Source: Streptomyces beihaiensis (GTDB lineage Bacteria > Actinomycetota > Actinomycetes > Streptomycetales > Streptomycetaceae). From it: a stretch of 37,616 bases of DNA. Every line of letters starts with the position of its first letter. Position 1 is the stretch's first letter. Shown piece by piece: positions 16,127 through 24,469 of this stretch. The notes under the pieces were generated by a model. It saw only the letters and a list, made by a program, of their open reading frames with translations, did not search any database and had not been told where the DNA came from. Made by a program: the position numbers and the translations under genes. The DNA is taken from assembly GCF_026274175.1 (NCBI RefSeq), contig NZ_JAPHNL010000283.1:1-37616 (forward strand), given 5' to 3'.

Positions 16127-19100
16127 GCGCCAGCCGCCAGCCGCTGAACTCGACCGTGCCGCGCCGTCCGTTCCCGCCGTTGGCCGCGGTCATGAACAGG
16201 CCCACGTCCTGCGCGGCCGCCGCCCCCGGCACGGAGACCGTCGCCACCGTGCGCCAGGTCGCGCCGTCGTCCGTGGAGCAGGCGCCCGTGTACGAGCCGC
16301 CGGAGCGGGTCAGGCGCAGCAGCACCGGGGCCTTGAGTCCGGTGATCCGCTTGTAGTGGTCGAGTGTGCCGTCGCCGTTCGTGTCGTAGGAGAGGACCAC
16401 GCCGCTGGACGGGGTGACCGCCAGGTTCACGAAACCGGGGGAGCCGGGGGTGGCCAGCGAGTCGCGGGCGACGACGCCCGCCCGCGCCCATCGGCCGGTC
16501 TCCGCCTGGGCGTCCACCCGCACGGTGACCGACGAGCCGTCGCGCAGCCCGCCCTCGCGGTAGGCCGTCCCGAACTCGGCGGTGGCCTTCCACAGGTCGG
16601 CGCCCCCGCCGTCGATCGCGAACCGGTCGTCGAGCTGCCCGAAGACCGCGCCGTTGTCGGTGTACGTCCTCCAGCTGGCCGCCAGCGGCCCCGCCTCGAA
16701 GAGCTCACCCTTGCGGGTGGAGGTGATCCGGCGCTCACCCTCGGGTCCGTACCGCACCTGGAGCGTGTACGGCAGCGGACGCAGCGGCGCGTCCAGCGGG
16801 GTTCCGGGGGCGTCGGCCCGCCAGACCACCGTGCCCTTGCCGCCCGGTGCGACGCGCGCCAGGGACGTCGGCCCCTCCGGTGCCGCGTCGATGCCGCCGA
16901 GCGTGAAGTCGACCCGGCCGGTCGCCCGCAGCCCGTTGACGTTGTGGAATGTGGCTGCCACACGCGCGTGGCCGCCCGGCGGCATGGCCGGCGGATCGGC
17001 CAGGACCGTCAAGGAGCCCTGGTAGGGCGCCCGCGCCAGGACGTCACGCACCCGCGCGGCGGTGCGGTACGCGTCCCCGTACGGCCGCAGCGGATAGTCC
17101 TTGCGCTCGCGCGTCCACGGCTCCTCGAACGCGAACCAGTCGACCGGCTCGGGGTCGCGGCCCGCCGCGAGCGCGTCGGTCAGCTCGTCGAGCCACTTCT
17201 GCCAGCGCGGCACGTAGAAATCGGCCGTCAGACCGTGCCATTCGCGGTTTCCGTAGTCGCGCAGACGGCCCGGATCGGACGTGGCCCGGCCGCCCCACAC
17301 CGTGATCAGCGTCTTCGCGGTGCGCTCGAACTCGGCGCGTTCCGCGGCGTTCGTGGCTATGGTCCGCGCGGCGCGCACCCACGGGCCGAGCAGGAACGCG
17401 GGCACCGTCCCCGTCACGTCGTCCGAGAGGCGCATCAGCTTCAGCCACAGCGCCGCCAGCGCCTTGAACGTCTCCCGGTCACCCGCGTCGTACGCCGCCT
17501 TGAGCTGCGGCAGCAGGTGGCGGCTGCGGTTGGCCAGTGCCTGTCGTGCGGTGTCGGCGACGTCGTACTTGTACGCGGCGCTGCCCCGCAGGTCGGCCGC
17601 GACCCCGAGCAGCCCGGCGAGCGCCGCGTCGAAGCGGGCCGGGTCGTAGGTCAGGGCGTGCGGCGCGTAGTAGGCGGCGCTGTCGGCCGACAGGTCGGGC
17701 CGCGCGGCGAACAGCGAGTCGTGCGGGTCCGAGCGCCCCACCGCCCGGTGCTGGTACGCCGTCTCGCGCAGCGCCGACCAAGCGGCGCGGGCGTGCCGGT
17801 CGGCGCGCCCGTACCGGAACCGCGCGTACCCGTCGAACCAGTCCGCACGGTCCAACGGCCGGTCCGTCCAGGCCAGTTCGGACCACAGCTCGAAGGCGGC
17901 CGGGTCGCGGTCGGTGGCCTCCGGCATGTATGCCGTCCCGGCCAGCGCGCTGCCCGGCTTGTCGCGCCAGGCGAAGAACTTCTCGTTCCAGACGTGCGCG
18001 CGGGCCCCCGTCGTCGTGCGTCCCCCGAAGTTGGGGATGGTGCCGAACGCGTACGGGGTGCCGGCCCAGTCCTTCTCCCGGTCGGTGACGGACGAGTAGC
18101 GGTCCGAGACACCGTCGACGATCAGCATCTTCTTCTTGTCGACGGCGGCCAGCAGTTCGGGCAGCGGGTTGGACTCCCAGCCCAGGATCACCCAGGTCGC
18201 GCCGGGCCTGTTCGTCCGCAGCGCCGTCTCGACGCCGCGCGCGGCGCCCGCCACCGGGACGTCACCAGCCGTGCCGCCCTCGTGCAGCAGATCCATCTTG
18301 AAGGCGTCGATGTCGCCGAACAGGTCCTTCTGGTGCCGGTAGAACGACGCGGCGACGCGGGCGAAGGAGGTGGTGCGCGGGTCGAGCCAGCCGGGCCGCT
18401 GGAAGCCGTGCCAGGTGCCTTGCGGGACGACGTGCGCGTCACCGCCGTTGCGCTCGGCGAACTCCTTGGGCACATGCCCGTAGTAGCCGGGCATGACGGG
18501 CCGCATCCCGAGCGCACGCAGCCGATCGGTGATCCGGCGACCCAGCCCGGCGCGTCGCGCGATCAGTGCGGCGGAGAGCGGGCCGCCGTACCCGTACAGG
18601 TTCTGCAACAGCCACCACGGCTGGTGGGAGGGGGCGGGCAGCCAGGCGCGCGCCTCCTCGTCGCTGTAGTGGAAGTCGGTGAGGACCCGGTGGTAGACGG
18701 CCTCCATGCCGGCGACGACCAGCACCTCGTTGCAGCCGTGCAGTGCGAGGACGTCGATCAGACGCTCCCAGTACGGCCAGTCCTCGTACGGGCCCGTGTA
18801 GCCGTCGTTGGTGTCGTTGAGCGCGAAGCGGTGCGGCAGAGCGGTGGACCGTTCCAACGGGCGGGACGGGGCGGGCAGCCGGCGCGGCAGGTGGTCGAGC
18901 TGGCTGCCGTTCCACGCGATGTGCGCACCGCACACGTACTTCAGGTACCAGTGGACCCCGGCCAGAAGCACGGCCGGGGTCGTCCCTTCGACGGTGATGC
19001 GGCCCCGCGTCCCGGTCACCCGGAAGCGGTCGCCCTCGCCCGAGTCGGCCACCAGTGCGAGGCGGAACTGGTCGGCGTGGTGCGGCAGCCGTCTGCGCAG

Positions 19101-19244
19101 CGCGGCCTGCGCGGCAAGGGTGCCGAGGGGCGGGGCGGCGGCGTGTGCCCCGCCGCTGCCCAGGCCGGTGAGCGCCGTGCCTGCACCGACGGCGCCCGCC
19201 GCCTGAAGGACCGTGCGTCGCCTTGGCGCGGGTGTGCTGGGCAT
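16116..19244 (-). CDS. Tat-secreted alpha-N-acetylglucosaminidase (GH89)
   Basis: This 1042-residue exo-enzyme removes terminal alpha-N-acetylglucosamine from glycans. The N-terminus has an RRR-type Tat signal (PRRRTVLQAAG) with cleavage expected near residue 35. The NAGLU N-domain (about 40-130) is followed by the catalytic barrel. It opens with FALNDTNDGYTGPYEDWPYWERLIDVLALHG. The likely acid/base is E322 in MDLLHEGG and the nucleophile E442 in YMPEATDRDP, with the NFGGRT loop between them. The helical NAGLU C-domain runs to about 720. The last 300 residues hold a beta-sandwich stalk and a DUF1349/concanavalin-like module (RWARAGVVARDSL...FVNLAVTP). The ATG at 19244 is supported by CAGGGGGT eight bases upstream. 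The gene stands alone, and I saw no DasR site upstream. Confidence 0.93.
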   Translation of the reverse strand: MPSTPAPRRRTVLQAAGAVGAGTALTGLGSGGAHAAAPPLGTLAAQAALRRRLPHHADQFRLALVADSGEGDRFRVTGTRGRITVEGTTPAVLLAGVHWYLKYVCGAHIAWNGSQLDHLPRRLPAPSRPLERSTALPHRFALNDTNDGYTGPYEDWPYWERLIDVLALHGCNEVLVVAGMEAVYHRVLTDFHYSDEEARAWLPAPSHQPWWLLQNLYGYGGPLSAALIARRAGLGRRITDRLRALGMRPVMPGYYGHVPKEFAERNGGDAHVVPQGTWHGFQRPGWLDPRTTSFARVAASFYRHQKDLFGDIDAFKMDLLHEGGTAGDVPVAGAARGVETALRTNRPGATWVILGWESNPLPELLAAVDKKKMLIVDGVSDRYSSVTDREKDWAGTPYAFGTIPNFGGRTTTGARAHVWNEKFFAWRDKPGSALAGTAYMPEATDRDPAAFELWSELAWTDRPLDRADWFDGYARFRYGRADRHARAAWSALRETAYQHRAVGRSDPHDSLFAARPDLSADSAAYYAPHALTYDPARFDAALAGLLGVAADLRGSAAYKYDVADTARQALANRSRHLLPQLKAAYDAGDRETFKALAALWLKLMRLSDDVTGTVPAFLLGPWVRAARTIATNAAERAEFERTAKTLITVWGGRATSDPGRLRDYGNREWHGLTADFYVPRWQKWLDELTDALAAGRDPEPVDWFAFEEPWTRERKDYPLRPYGDAYRTAARVRDVLARAPYQGSLTVLADPPAMPPGGHARVAATFHNVNGLRATGRVDFTLGGIDAAPEGPTSLARVAPGGKGTVVWRADAPGTPLDAPLRPLPYTLQVRYGPEGERRITSTRKGELFEAGPLAASWRTYTDNGAVFGQLDDRFAIDGGGADLWKATAEFGTAYREGGLRDGSSVTVRVDAQAETGRWARAGVVARDSLATPGSPGFVNLAVTPSSGVVLSYDTNGDGTLDHYKRITGLKAPVLLRLTRSGGSYTGACSTDDGATWRTVATVSVPGAAAAQDVGLFMTAANGGNGRRGTVEFSGWRLAHGG

Positions 19245-19425
19245 GCGGTGACCCCCTGCGTCGCGGATGGTGCGGCGCACGCTAACGGGGCGGCGGCCCG
19301 TGCTCAACGGGACGCGCGGGCAACGGGATCACAGTGGCGCGGAGTTGACGCCGTACGAACGCGACGGCGGATCGGCGTACCCGGCGGTGTCCCGGCTCCC
19401 GCGCCCGGTCCACGCCCCGCGGCGC

Positions 19426-20088
19426 TCACCGCCCGTCCCGGTCCAGATACGCGAGAACGGCCAGAACCCTACGGTTGTCGTCGTCCGAGACCGGCAGGCC
19501 GAGCTTGGCGAAAATGTTGGAGGTGTGCTTGGCGACGGCCCGTTCGGTGACGACGAGCTGACCGGCGATGGCCGCGTTGGACCGCCCCTGTGCCATCAGT
19601 TCCAGCACCTCCAGCTCGCGCGGTGTGAGCGGCGTGGGCCCGCCAAGCGGTTCGTCCGCCGCGCGGCGCGACAGCAACTGCTGGATGACCTGCGGGTCCA
19701 TCGCGGTCCCGCCACCCGCCACCCTCCGCACCGCGTCCACGAACTGCTCGGCGTCGAAGACCCGGTCCTTGAGCAGATAGCCGACCCCGCCGCTGCCGTC
19801 CGCGAGCAGCTCACGCGCGTACAACCGCTCGACGTGCTGGGACAGGACGAGCACCGGAAGGCCCGGCCGCTCGCGCCGCGCGGCGAGCGCGCACTGCAGC
19901 CCCTCGTCGGTGTGCGAGGGCGGGAGCCGCACGTCGACGACGGCGACGTCGGGACTCGACTCGGCCAGGGCCTTGGCGAGTTCGGGGCCGCTCTCGACGG
20001 CGGCCGCGATCTCGAAGTCGTACGCCTCCAGGAGCCGCACGAGCCCGTCCCGCAGCAGGAACAGGTCTTCCGCTAGGACAACGCGCAA
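19426..20088 (-). CDS. NarL/LuxR-type response regulator
   Basis: This protein of about 220 residues has a receiver domain with acidic pocket AED near residue 8, phospho-acceptor D52 (VAVVDVRLPP) and the LKDRV lysine. The LuxR helix-turn-helix is at the C-terminus (LTPRELEVLELMAQGRSNAAIAGQLVVTERAVAKHTSNIF). The start is probably TTG 20088, with GGAG five bases upstream. That places the start inside the histidine kinase 3' end, a 16-base overlap that implies coupled translation. No ATG or GTG with a ribosome site fits the receiver fold. It is cognate to the kinase immediately upstream. Confidence 0.88.
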   Translation of the reverse strand: MRVVLAEDLFLLRDGLVRLLEAYDFEIAAAVESGPELAKALAESSPDVAVVDVRLPPSHTDEGLQCALAARRERPGLPVLVLSQHVERLYARELLADGSGGVGYLLKDRVFDAEQFVDAVRRVAGGGTAMDPQVIQQLLSRRAADEPLGGPTPLTPRELEVLELMAQGRSNAAIAGQLVVTERAVAKHTSNIFAKLGLPVSDDDNRRVLAVLAYLDRDGR

Positions 20089-21338
20089 GGGATCTCCATG
20101 GTCACCATGGTCGGACCGCCCGCGGGGGAGCTGACGGCGAGGACACCGTCGAATGTACCCAGCCTGCGCTCGATGCCGTCCAGGCCGCCGCCCGCGCCGA
20201 CCACCGCGCCGCCCTCGCCGTTGTCGGTGACGGAGATACGCAGCATGCCGGCACTGTGGCGGACGTCGACCCACACACGGCCGGCGCCCGCGTGCTTCAC
20301 CGCGTTGGTGAGGGTCTCGCTGACCGCGAAGTACGCCGCCGACTCCACGGGGGCGTCGGCCCGCCCCGGCAGCTCCACGTCCACCTCGGTGGGCACCGGG
20401 AGCCTGAGCGCGAGCGCCCGTACGGCGTCCCCGAGCCCGCGCTCGGCGAGTACCGGCGGATGGATGCCACGGACCAGGTCGCGCAGCTCGGTCAGCGCGT
20501 CGGCGGAGGACCGGCGCGCCTGCGCGAGCAGTTCCCTGGCCTTCGCGGGGTCCTTCTCGATGAGCGCCTCGACCGTGCCGAGGTCCATGCCCACGGCGAC
20601 GAGCCGCGCCTGCGCCCCGTCGTGCAGGTCGCGCTCGATGCGGCGCAGCTCGGCGGCGGACGTGTCCACGGCGTCCCGCCGTGTCTCGGTCAGTACGCGG
20701 ACCCGCTCGGTCAGTTCACCGTCGGACGGCGCGAGCGCCGCGCGCGTGACCCGGAAGTGGGCCCGCAGCAGCGCGGGAGCCGCGTACATCCCGACGGCGA
20801 GGAACACGGTGCCCAGCAGTGCGGCGAGCAGCGCGCTGCCCTGCCCGGAGATCGGCACGAACGCGTACCAGTAGCCGATGTGCGTGCCGTCCGTGACGGC
20901 CCGCCAGAGCCCGGCGGCCATCGCGTACCCCTCCAGCGGATACAGCATGAGGGCCGCGGGCAGCAGCGCGGTCACGCACCCGGCGGTCATGTCGACGAGC
21001 AGCCACCGCAGATCCCGCCAGGTCGCCGGGTCGCCGAGCACGAGCCGGGTCCGCCGTACCTGCCCGGCGGGCCCGCCGCCCACGTCAGGCGGCAGCGGCC
21101 GGTACGCCGCCGGGATCCGTATCCCGCACCACTCGGCGGCGGCGACCCGCCGCCGGTTCGCCCAGAAGCGCACCAGGCCGAGCACCGACGGTGTGGCCAG
21201 GGCGCCCACGCCCAGCGGAACCAGGGCGATGGACAGCACGGACACGACGAACAAGGTGATCGACCCGGCGAGCCCCGCCACGGCGAGCACCACCCCCCGC
21301 GCCCCCGCCACCACGGCCCCCCGCACCCTCGTACCCAT
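20073..21338 (-). CDS. Two-component sensor histidine kinase (HisKA_3 type)
   Basis: This 421-residue membrane kinase has an N-terminal sensor with about four transmembrane segments in two pairs (about 15-55 and 115-190) and no large external loop, so it probably senses an envelope or membrane signal. The dimerisation and phospho-acceptor box is ELRRIERDLHDGAQARLVAVG with His239. The ATPase domain shows SETLTNAVKHAGA (N box) and VTDNGEGG with GGGLDGIERRL (G boxes). Members of this class pair with NarL-type regulators, and the regulator gene overlaps its 3' end. The stimulus is unknown. The intergenic stretch to the glnII remnant (21339-21419) shows nothing distinct. Confidence 0.9.
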   Translation of the reverse strand: MGTRVRGAVVAGARGVVLAVAGLAGSITLFVVSVLSIALVPLGVGALATPSVLGLVRFWANRRRVAAAEWCGIRIPAAYRPLPPDVGGGPAGQVRRTRLVLGDPATWRDLRWLLVDMTAGCVTALLPAALMLYPLEGYAMAAGLWRAVTDGTHIGYWYAFVPISGQGSALLAALLGTVFLAVGMYAAPALLRAHFRVTRAALAPSDGELTERVRVLTETRRDAVDTSAAELRRIERDLHDGAQARLVAVGMDLGTVEALIEKDPAKARELLAQARRSSADALTELRDLVRGIHPPVLAERGLGDAVRALALRLPVPTEVDVELPGRADAPVESAAYFAVSETLTNAVKHAGAGRVWVDVRHSAGMLRISVTDNGEGGAVVGAGGGLDGIERRLGTFDGVLAVSSPAGGPTMVTMEIPCALS

Positions 21339-21419
21339 GCCGCACTCCGTCCGTTCCGCCCGATCGGGCTGATCCGCCCGTTCCTTGCGGTCCAGTGTGG
21401 CCGCGGACGGGGTGGCCGG

Positions 21420-21951
21420 TCAGGAGGAGAGGCCCCCGGAACGGGGGTGTACCTGGTGACACCCCCACCGGGCGGGAGCGCGAGGGGCTGGGGTGGGCCA
21501 GACCTGCCCGGCCTTCTCCAGCGCGGTGCAGCACGTGTCGACGAGCGGGCGCGTGACGACGTACGGGTCGACGTTGGCGTTCGGCCGCCGGTCCTCGGTG
21601 TACCCCTTGCCGTCCTTCTCGACCTGCCAGGGGATGCGGACGCAGGCGCCGCGGTTCGAGACGCCGTACGAGTACTCGTTCCACGGGGCCGTCTCGTGCA
21701 GACCGGTCAGCCGGTCGTCGATCCCGGCGCCGTAGTGCTTGACGTGGTCCATCGGCTTGGAGCCCTCGCCGAGCGCCTCGCACGCGGTCGGAGGCGTGGC
21801 CCTCGGCCTGGTTGGTGCTCGACCCGTCGAAGCCCCAGACGGGCAACGCGTCGAGACCGGCGGGCGAGCCCGCGATTATCCTCGTCTTCGAGCGCAGCTT
21901 GGCCGTCGGCTCGGTGCCGTCGATCCAGATGTACTCGGCCTTGAACGTCAC
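21420..21951 (-). pseudogene. glnII: glnII (type II glutamine synthetase), inactivated by internal deletion
   Basis: From GTG 21951, with GAGGA upstream, the frame encodes the first 57 residues of GlnII: TFKAEYIWIDGTEPTAKLRS, and further on WGFDGSSTNQAEGHASDR. At about 21779-21787 it joins, in another frame, to the C-terminal 94 residues beginning CEALGEGSKPMDHVK and ending CCTALEKAGQV. About 190 of about 340 residues, including most of the catalytic core, are missing. The junction also shifts the frame, so no complete enzyme can be made. The native stop also appears lost: the codon after GQV (21498-21500) is TGG and the frame runs 26 codons on to 21420. The comparison with intact GlnII is from memory. 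Confidence 0.88.
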
Positions 21952-22067
21952 GGGCCACATCCTCAAGGAGCGGGTCGCTGTCCGCCGGGCAGCCTGACAA
22001 CGACCCGTTTCCCACCCATTGCCCGTCCGTGAACCCCGCGTCACCCGGGCCGCCCGGGAGCCCGGCG

Positions 22068-22081
22068 GGCCTCGTGAGGCC
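22068..22081 (-). terminator. Possible hairpin after the ArsC-like gene
   Basis: GGCCTC-GT-GAGGCC is a perfect 6-base stem 59 bases beyond the ArsC-like stop, in a very GC-rich stretch that can form several competing hairpins. It may also lie in the old glnII leader. A lone GAAAC half-site (minus strand, 22007-22011) is the only trace of a GlnR box there. Confidence 0.35.
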
Positions 22082-22139
22082 GGCCCGGCCGCGAGGGGCC
22101 CCAGGGGCCGGCGGGGGGCCGCGGCGGGCCGGACGGCGC

Positions 22140-22505
22140 TCAGCTGCCGCGCTTCATCGCTTCCTGTACGGCTTCCTGCGAGCGCGCCACCACCGCCGTG
22201 CCGTCGTCGGCGGTGATGATAGGGCGCTGGATCAGCTTCGGGTGGGCGGACAGGGCCTCGATCCACTGGTCGCGGGTCGTCGCGTCGCGGGCCCACGTCT
22301 TGAGGCCGAGCTCCTTCGCGACGGCTTCCTGGGTGCGGGTGATGTCCCACGGTTCGAGGCCGAGCCGGTCGAGCACGGCACGGATCTCGGCGGGGGCGGG
22401 GACGTCCTCCAGGTAGCGGCGGACCGTGTAGTCGGCGCCCTCCGCGTCGAGCTGGGTGAGGGCGCTGCGGCACTTGGAACAGGCCGGGTTGATCCAGATC
22501 TCCAT
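22140..22505 (-). CDS. ArsC/Spx-family protein (arsenate reductase-like)
   Basis: This 121-residue thioredoxin-fold protein has the ArsC-type active loop NPACSKCRSAL with C9 and C12. Also present are the conserved RRYLEDVPAPAEI and the HPKLIQRPIITADDGTAVVAR segment that carries the Arg needed for arsenate or glutathione binding in the family. True ArsC proteins have one essential Cys12-type residue, which is present. Many members are not arsenate reductases, and there is no arsenic operon here, so the arsenic role is uncertain. Start ATG 22505 is the only start that preserves the first strand. Confidence 0.85.
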   Translation of the reverse strand: MEIWINPACSKCRSALTQLDAEGADYTVRRYLEDVPAPAEIRAVLDRLGLEPWDITRTQEAVAKELGLKTWARDATTRDQWIEALSAHPKLIQRPIITADDGTAVVARSQEAVQEAMKRGS

Positions 22506-22592
22506 GGCGGCAACGGTACCCGTGGTGCGCCGTCAAACGCCGTTTGGCCAGGGGCTTTTGTCAGTGGGCGGCGATAGAATAGAAGCAGTGTT

Positions 22593-22613
22593 CGAGAGCT
22601 TCGGGGGCTCTCG
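22593..22613 (+). promoter_or_regulatory. Leader hairpin ahead of the 92-residue gene
   Basis: CGAGAGC (22593-22599) and GCTCTCG (22607-22613) form a perfect 7-base stem. It lies between a -10-like TAGAAT (22575-22580) and the ribosome site AGGAGG near 22625. A stable stem just before the ribosome site could affect translation. No matching -35 box is seen. Confidence 0.4.
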
Positions 22614-22630
22614 GCGTAGGCGACAGGAGG

Positions 22631-22909
22631 ATGCCCGTGCCCGCTGCCGCACCCGTGTTGTTCGATCTGCCGTACTCACCGCTGGCCAGGAAGCCGCTCC
22701 CCGCGGGGCGTCCCCGCGAGTGGTACATCACCCACAACCGCCGGCTCAAGGCCATGCGCCTGGCGATAGCCCTGCTGGACTCGGGCGTGTACCTGCCGAA
22801 CCAGGCCCACAACAACAGGATCCGCTCCACCGCCGAGCTCATCGGCATCCGTCCGCCGTCCGACACCACGTGCCACATGGTGCGGGCGCTCATGCGGTAC
22901 TGCCGGTAG
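22631..22909 (+). CDS. Conserved 92-residue protein of unknown function
   Basis: The start ATG 22631 follows ACAGGAGG with ideal spacing. The protein is basic, with GRPREWYITHNRRLKAMRLAIA and a C-terminal RIRSTAELIGIRPPSDTTCHMVRALMR. It has no signal or membrane segment. The pattern of a short Pro-rich start plus two helices with many Arg residues suggests a small nucleic-acid-binding or partner protein, but that is a guess. It is monocistronic, with a leader hairpin upstream and a strong terminator downstream, so it is transcribed on its own. Confidence 0.7.
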   Translation: MPVPAAAPVLFDLPYSPLARKPLPAGRPREWYITHNRRLKAMRLAIALLDSGVYLPNQAHNNRIRSTAELIGIRPPSDTTCHMVRALMRYCR

Positions 22910-22943
22910 GCGATCGCCGGTAACCGGTGGGCGACTGCCGGTG

Positions 22944-22975
22944 GGCGGCCGGGGCGGTGCGACGCCCCGGCCGCC
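22944..22975. terminator. Bidirectional hairpin terminator
   Basis: GGCGGCCGGGGCG (22944-22956) and CGCCCCGGCCGCC (22963-22975) form a perfect 13-base stem with a 6-base loop between the convergent 92-residue gene and the winged-helix gene. Confidence 0.75.
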
Positions 22976-23017
22976 GCGGTTCCGCCGCGCCCGCCCACCG
23001 GTTGCCCGTCCGCGTCC

Positions 23018-24337
23018 TCAGCGGCCCGACAGTTCCTTCTCCATCGGGGTACGGAACCGCGGGGTCACCACCGTGTCCCCCAGCCACTCCGACAGGCGCC
23101 CCGCCTCACGCCGCACCGCCTGCTCCGCCTCGCGCCCGGCCTTCCGGTCGAGCAGCCGCCACACCACCCGGCCCTCCCGGTCCTGGGCCCAGCCGCCCAC
23201 CACGCGGCCGTTCCACCACACCGTCGGGCCGATGTTGCCACTGCGGTCGAACAGGGCGGGGCGCAGCTTTGGCGCGCAGTACCAGTCGCGGTCCTGCCAG
23301 CCCATGGCGGTCGGATCGAGGGCGGGAAGGAGCGCCGCCCAGGGCTCGTCCGACTCCGTGGGCGGCGCGTCCACCTGGTCCGGCAGCACGTAGCCGACCA
23401 CGCCGTCGCCGTCGCCGTCGAGGGTGACCGGCACCGCGCCGACCGCCGCGAGCGCCCGGCGCACGTCCGTGACCTTCCAGCCCGTCCACCACTTCAGGTC
23501 GCCCTCCGTGGCCGGACCGCACACCGCGAGCCAGCGGCGCAGCAGCTCCGACTGGGCCTCGGCGGAGGGGAGTTCGGGGTGCGGGGGAGCGGTGGCCCAG
23601 CGGAACTGGCTCGACGTCCACGAGCCGAGCGGCCGCCCGCGGACGACCTTCCCCTCCACTCCGAGGACCCGCATCAACCGCGACGACACGGTGTGCGGGG
23701 CCTCATAGCTCTTGCCCTTGCCGTACGTGAACCGCTCCCGCAACCGCGGTTCGTCGGCGGCGAGTTCGGCGACCGTGGCCTGGCCGCGCCGTTCGAGGAA
23801 GGCGAGCGTCGACGCCTCCACCTGCGCCAGCCACTCGGGCGTGAGATGGCCGTCGCCGCCCACCGTCAAGTCCTTCAGCAGGTTGGCCCGCTCCCGCGCC
23901 GCGACCGCGAGACCGGTCGACGCGTGCACCACGGCGGCCAGTTCCGTCGGGAACACGAACACCGTGTGCCGCATCCCGTGCATCCGCACCAGCGCCCGGT
24001 CCTCGTACAGCGCGCGCTCCACGTCCGCGACGGCCCCGCCCGCATCGGTGAGCCGCGCGCCCACCGCCAGGTACACCGTGGCCGGGTCCGTGCCGTGCAG
24101 CGCGACGAGCGACCGGGCGACCTCGGGGGCGTCGGCCGCGCGTGCGGTCGGGGCCAGACGGTGGGCGAGGGCGAGCCGCAGCCGCCGCTCGTCCGTGCCG
24201 ATGTGCCGGGCGGGCCCCTGCCCGCCGCGCTTGCTCGCGTTCACAGCGTTCACGGCTTTCACATTTCCGGTATCGGGGGTCCGGGTGTCGGCGTTCCCGG
24301 CATGGGCGGTCCCGGCCTCGGGGTTCCCGGCGTTCAT
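23018..24337 (-). CDS. Winged-helix DNA-binding protein, AlkZ/HTH_42 family
   Basis: This protein of about 439 residues belongs to PF06224, which includes AlkZ/YcaQ DNA glycosylases that remove alkylated or cross-linked bases. Visible motifs are RLALAHRLAP at the start of the first winged helix, RMHGMRHTVFVFP, GSWTSSQFRWATA, WQDRDWYCAP, and FDRSGNIGPTVWWNGRVVGGWAQ near the end. The catalytic Q-x-Q/D type loop is represented only by WQDRDW, so activity is unproven. The start is probably ATG 24337, with AGGA eight bases upstream; ATG 24346 is the alternative. The first 25 residues are encoded by a 4 x 15-base repeat giving pentapeptides such as NPEAG, TAHAG and TPDTG, which look disordered. It is divergent from the exported FxLYD-like gene. 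Confidence 0.8.
   Translation of the reverse strand: MNAGNPEAGTAHAGNADTRTPDTGNVKAVNAVNASKRGGQGPARHIGTDERRLRLALAHRLAPTARAADAPEVARSLVALHGTDPATVYLAVGARLTDAGGAVADVERALYEDRALVRMHGMRHTVFVFPTELAAVVHASTGLAVAARERANLLKDLTVGGDGHLTPEWLAQVEASTLAFLERRGQATVAELAADEPRLRERFTYGKGKSYEAPHTVSSRLMRVLGVEGKVVRGRPLGSWTSSQFRWATAPPHPELPSAEAQSELLRRWLAVCGPATEGDLKWWTGWKVTDVRRALAAVGAVPVTLDGDGDGVVGYVLPDQVDAPPTESDEPWAALLPALDPTAMGWQDRDWYCAPKLRPALFDRSGNIGPTVWWNGRVVGGWAQDREGRVVWRLLDRKAGREAEQAVRREAGRLSEWLGDTVVTPRFRTPMEKELSGR
24271..24330. repeat. 4 x 15-base imperfect tandem repeat
   Basis: The units are TATCGGGGGTCCGGG, TGTCGGCGTTCCCGG, CATGGGCGGTCCCGG and CCTCGGGGTTCCCGG, with no gaps. On the minus strand they encode four pentapeptides at the start of the AlkZ-like protein. 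Unit length is a multiple of three, so copy number can change without a frameshift. Confidence 0.7.
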
Positions 24338-24469
24338 ACCGCTCATCCTGCCGGATCGATCACCTGGTCTCACCTGATTGCCGTGTTTGGCATGCGGGCC
24401 GTGCGGGCGCACCGTTGACTGGTGCGACCGGAGTACGGCGGTCCGGAGGCCGGAGGGAGGCGTTCCACG

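Noticed and set aside
14829-19550. A 1573-residue open frame on the plus strand
   Set aside because: It runs opposite the ferritin-like protein and GH89 genes, has Arg/Val/Gly-rich sequence without domains, and is the usual high-GC shadow of real genes.
21960-22060. GlnR box upstream of the glnII remnant
   Set aside because: Only one GAAAC half-site (22007-22011, minus strand) matches; the partner sites at six-base spacing are poor.
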